Below, in pieces: positions 5,716 to 6,719 of a stretch of 6,719 bases of DNA. Both the position numbers and the translations under genes were made by a program. Every line of letters starts with the position of its first letter. The first letter of the stretch is position 1. The notes under the pieces were generated by a model. The model was not told the origin of the DNA. It made no database searches and saw nothing but the letters and a program-made list of their open reading frames with translations. The stretch spans positions 1 to 6,719 of the forward strand of contig WOUX01000054.1 of assembly GCA_009773075.1 (NCBI GenBank). Direction: 5' to 3'. Source of the stretch: a bacterium. GTDB taxonomy: Bacteria; Desulfobacterota; UBA8473.

Positions 5716-6719
5716 ATGAGTTTGACCAGAGCAGCAATAACAAGTGTGGGGAAATTTCTTCCTAAACGCATACTAACCAACAAAGACCTGGAAGGGATCA
5801 TAGATACGTCGGACGAATGGATCGTTCAGAGGACAGGTATTCGTTCAAGGCACTGCTTAGAACCGGGCTTGGGTAACTCCTATATGGCTGGCAGGGCCGC
5901 CAAAGATTGTTTAAAGAGGGTGGGGGTACTCCCTTCGGAGATTGATGCAATCATTGTAGGCACAATCTCACCCGATATGTTCTTTCCATCGACAGCATGT
6001 CTGGTTCAGAAGATGATACGGGCAAACAATGCTTGGGGTTTTGATCTGTCTGCCGGATGTTCCGGTTTCCTCTTTGCCCTGACAACAGGGACCATGTTCA
6101 TAGAGTCTGGCCGCTACAAGAAGGTTCTGGTAATAGGAAGCGATGTAAATACAATTTACCTCACCCCTGAGGACAGGAGTACCTATGTGCTTTTTGGGGA
6201 TGGGGCCGGCGCTGTGCTCCTTGAACCATCAGTGGACCCCGATCTTGGAATCATCGATTTCGAGAAACGCATTGACGGGGTAGGAGAACCTTATCTTCAG
6301 GTAAAGGGCGGGGGAAGCAGAAGACCTGCGACCTTTGAAACCGTTAAGAATAACGAACATTTTGTGTATCAGGATGGTAAAACAGTTTTCAAGTATGCTG
6401 TGAAGAATATGGCCGACGTAGCAGTAGCAATGATGGAGCGGAATAATATTCAAAATAGTGATTTGGACCTCTTTGTCCCCCATCAAGCTAATCTGCGAAT
6501 TATTGAGGCGTGTGCTAAACGTATGGATCTGGATATTAGCAAAGTGATAGTCAATATAGACAAGTATGCTAATACAACATGTGGAACCATACCTTTGTGT
6601 CTCTACGATGCTGTAGATCAAGGGCGTTTAAAAAAAGGAGACAGAGTCATAATCGCCTCTTTCGGTGCTGGATTTACGTGGGGGGGAATCTACCTCAGGT
6701 GGGCCATCAACAGCATCTG
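5716..6719 (+). CDS. fabH: Beta-ketoacyl-ACP synthase III (FabH-type), 3' end at or just past the window edge
   Basis: KAS III condenses a starter acyl-CoA with malonyl-ACP to begin fatty-acid synthesis. The frame is open for 334 codons. It shows the DEWIVQRTGIRSR block (33-45), the active-site C115 in LSAGCSGFLFAL, H256 in VPHQANLRI, N286 in KYANTTCGTIPL, and the closing FGAGFTWGG, so the Cys-His-Asn triad is complete. The His-to-Asn spacing equals that of E. coli FabH (30), but Cys-to-His is 9 residues longer, with extra sequence around residues 190-215 (VKGGGSRRPATFETV). Residues G114 (usually Ala) and ANTTCGT (usually GNTSAAS) also differ, so a specialised KAS III, or one with another starter, is possible. 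AGGAG lies 6 nt before the ATG. The window ends in TG directly after codon 334, close to where FabH proteins end, so the next base may complete a stop. Substrate is unknown. Confidence 0.9.
   Translation, partial: MSLTRAAITSVGKFLPKRILTNKDLEGIIDTSDEWIVQRTGIRSRHCLEPGLGNSYMAGRAAKDCLKRVGVLPSEIDAIIVGTISPDMFFPSTACLVQKMIRANNAWGFDLSAGCSGFLFALTTGTMFIESGRYKKVLVIGSDVNTIYLTPEDRSTYVLFGDGAGAVLLEPSVDPDLGIIDFEKRIDGVGEPYLQVKGGGSRRPATFETVKNNEHFVYQDGKTVFKYAVKNMADVAVAMMERNNIQNSDLDLFVPHQANLRIIEACAKRMDLDISKVIVNIDKYANTTCGTIPLCLYDAVDQGRLKKGDRVIIASFGAGFTWGGIYLRWAINSI

Noticed and set aside
6229..6621. 130-codon minus-strand frame
   Set aside because: It is antisense to the catalytic half of fabH, where the plus frame carries the complete triad.

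Overview
This is an AT-rich bacterial chromosomal window with an ordinary housekeeping layout: five protein genes and two long intergenic gaps. Most genes have strong purine-rich ribosome binding sites. The gene set is MiaB next to a bifunctional-nuclease (DUF151) protein, a DUF502 membrane protein, UvrB, a long-form KAS III and an acyl-CoA dehydrogenase. That would fit a Gram-negative anaerobe of the Desulfobacterota (deltaproteobacterial) type or a neighbouring phylum. This taxonomic guess is inference from gene order and protein flavour; nothing in the window proves it.

Layout. Positions 1-112 (minus) hold the first 37 codons of an acyl-CoA dehydrogenase, which leaves the window on the left. 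Positions 113-551 are a divergent gap with a TG...CA-bounded inverted repeat that looks like a solo insertion-sequence end pair, and a REP-like hairpin element. Positions 552-3082 (plus) form a probable three-gene operon: a DUF502 two-helix membrane protein, miaB (tRNA 2-methylthio modification) and a DUF151 bifunctional nuclease. The gaps between these genes are 36 and 11 nt. Positions 3083-3207 separate this operon from the convergent uvrB and hold a strong GC hairpin, degenerate 7-bp tandem repeats, and a hairpin with a T-run that probably terminates uvrB. Positions 3208-5205 (minus) encode a complete UvrB. Positions 5206-5715 are a 510-bp AT-rich divergent gap with several small palindromes and one good sigma70-like promoter. 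Positions 5716-6719 (plus) encode a nearly complete FabH-type ketoacyl synthase, whose stop codon may be formed by the last two bases of the window plus the next base.

The genes do not form one evident pathway. UvrB acts in nucleotide excision repair, MiaB in tRNA modification, and FabH and the acyl-CoA dehydrogenase in acyl-chain metabolism. I found no CRISPR array, tRNA, rRNA, phage gene, toxin-antitoxin pair or defence system. The items most worth checking are noncoding: the solo inverted repeat with outward TTGACA boxes, the heptamer repeats, and the long leader region before fabH.
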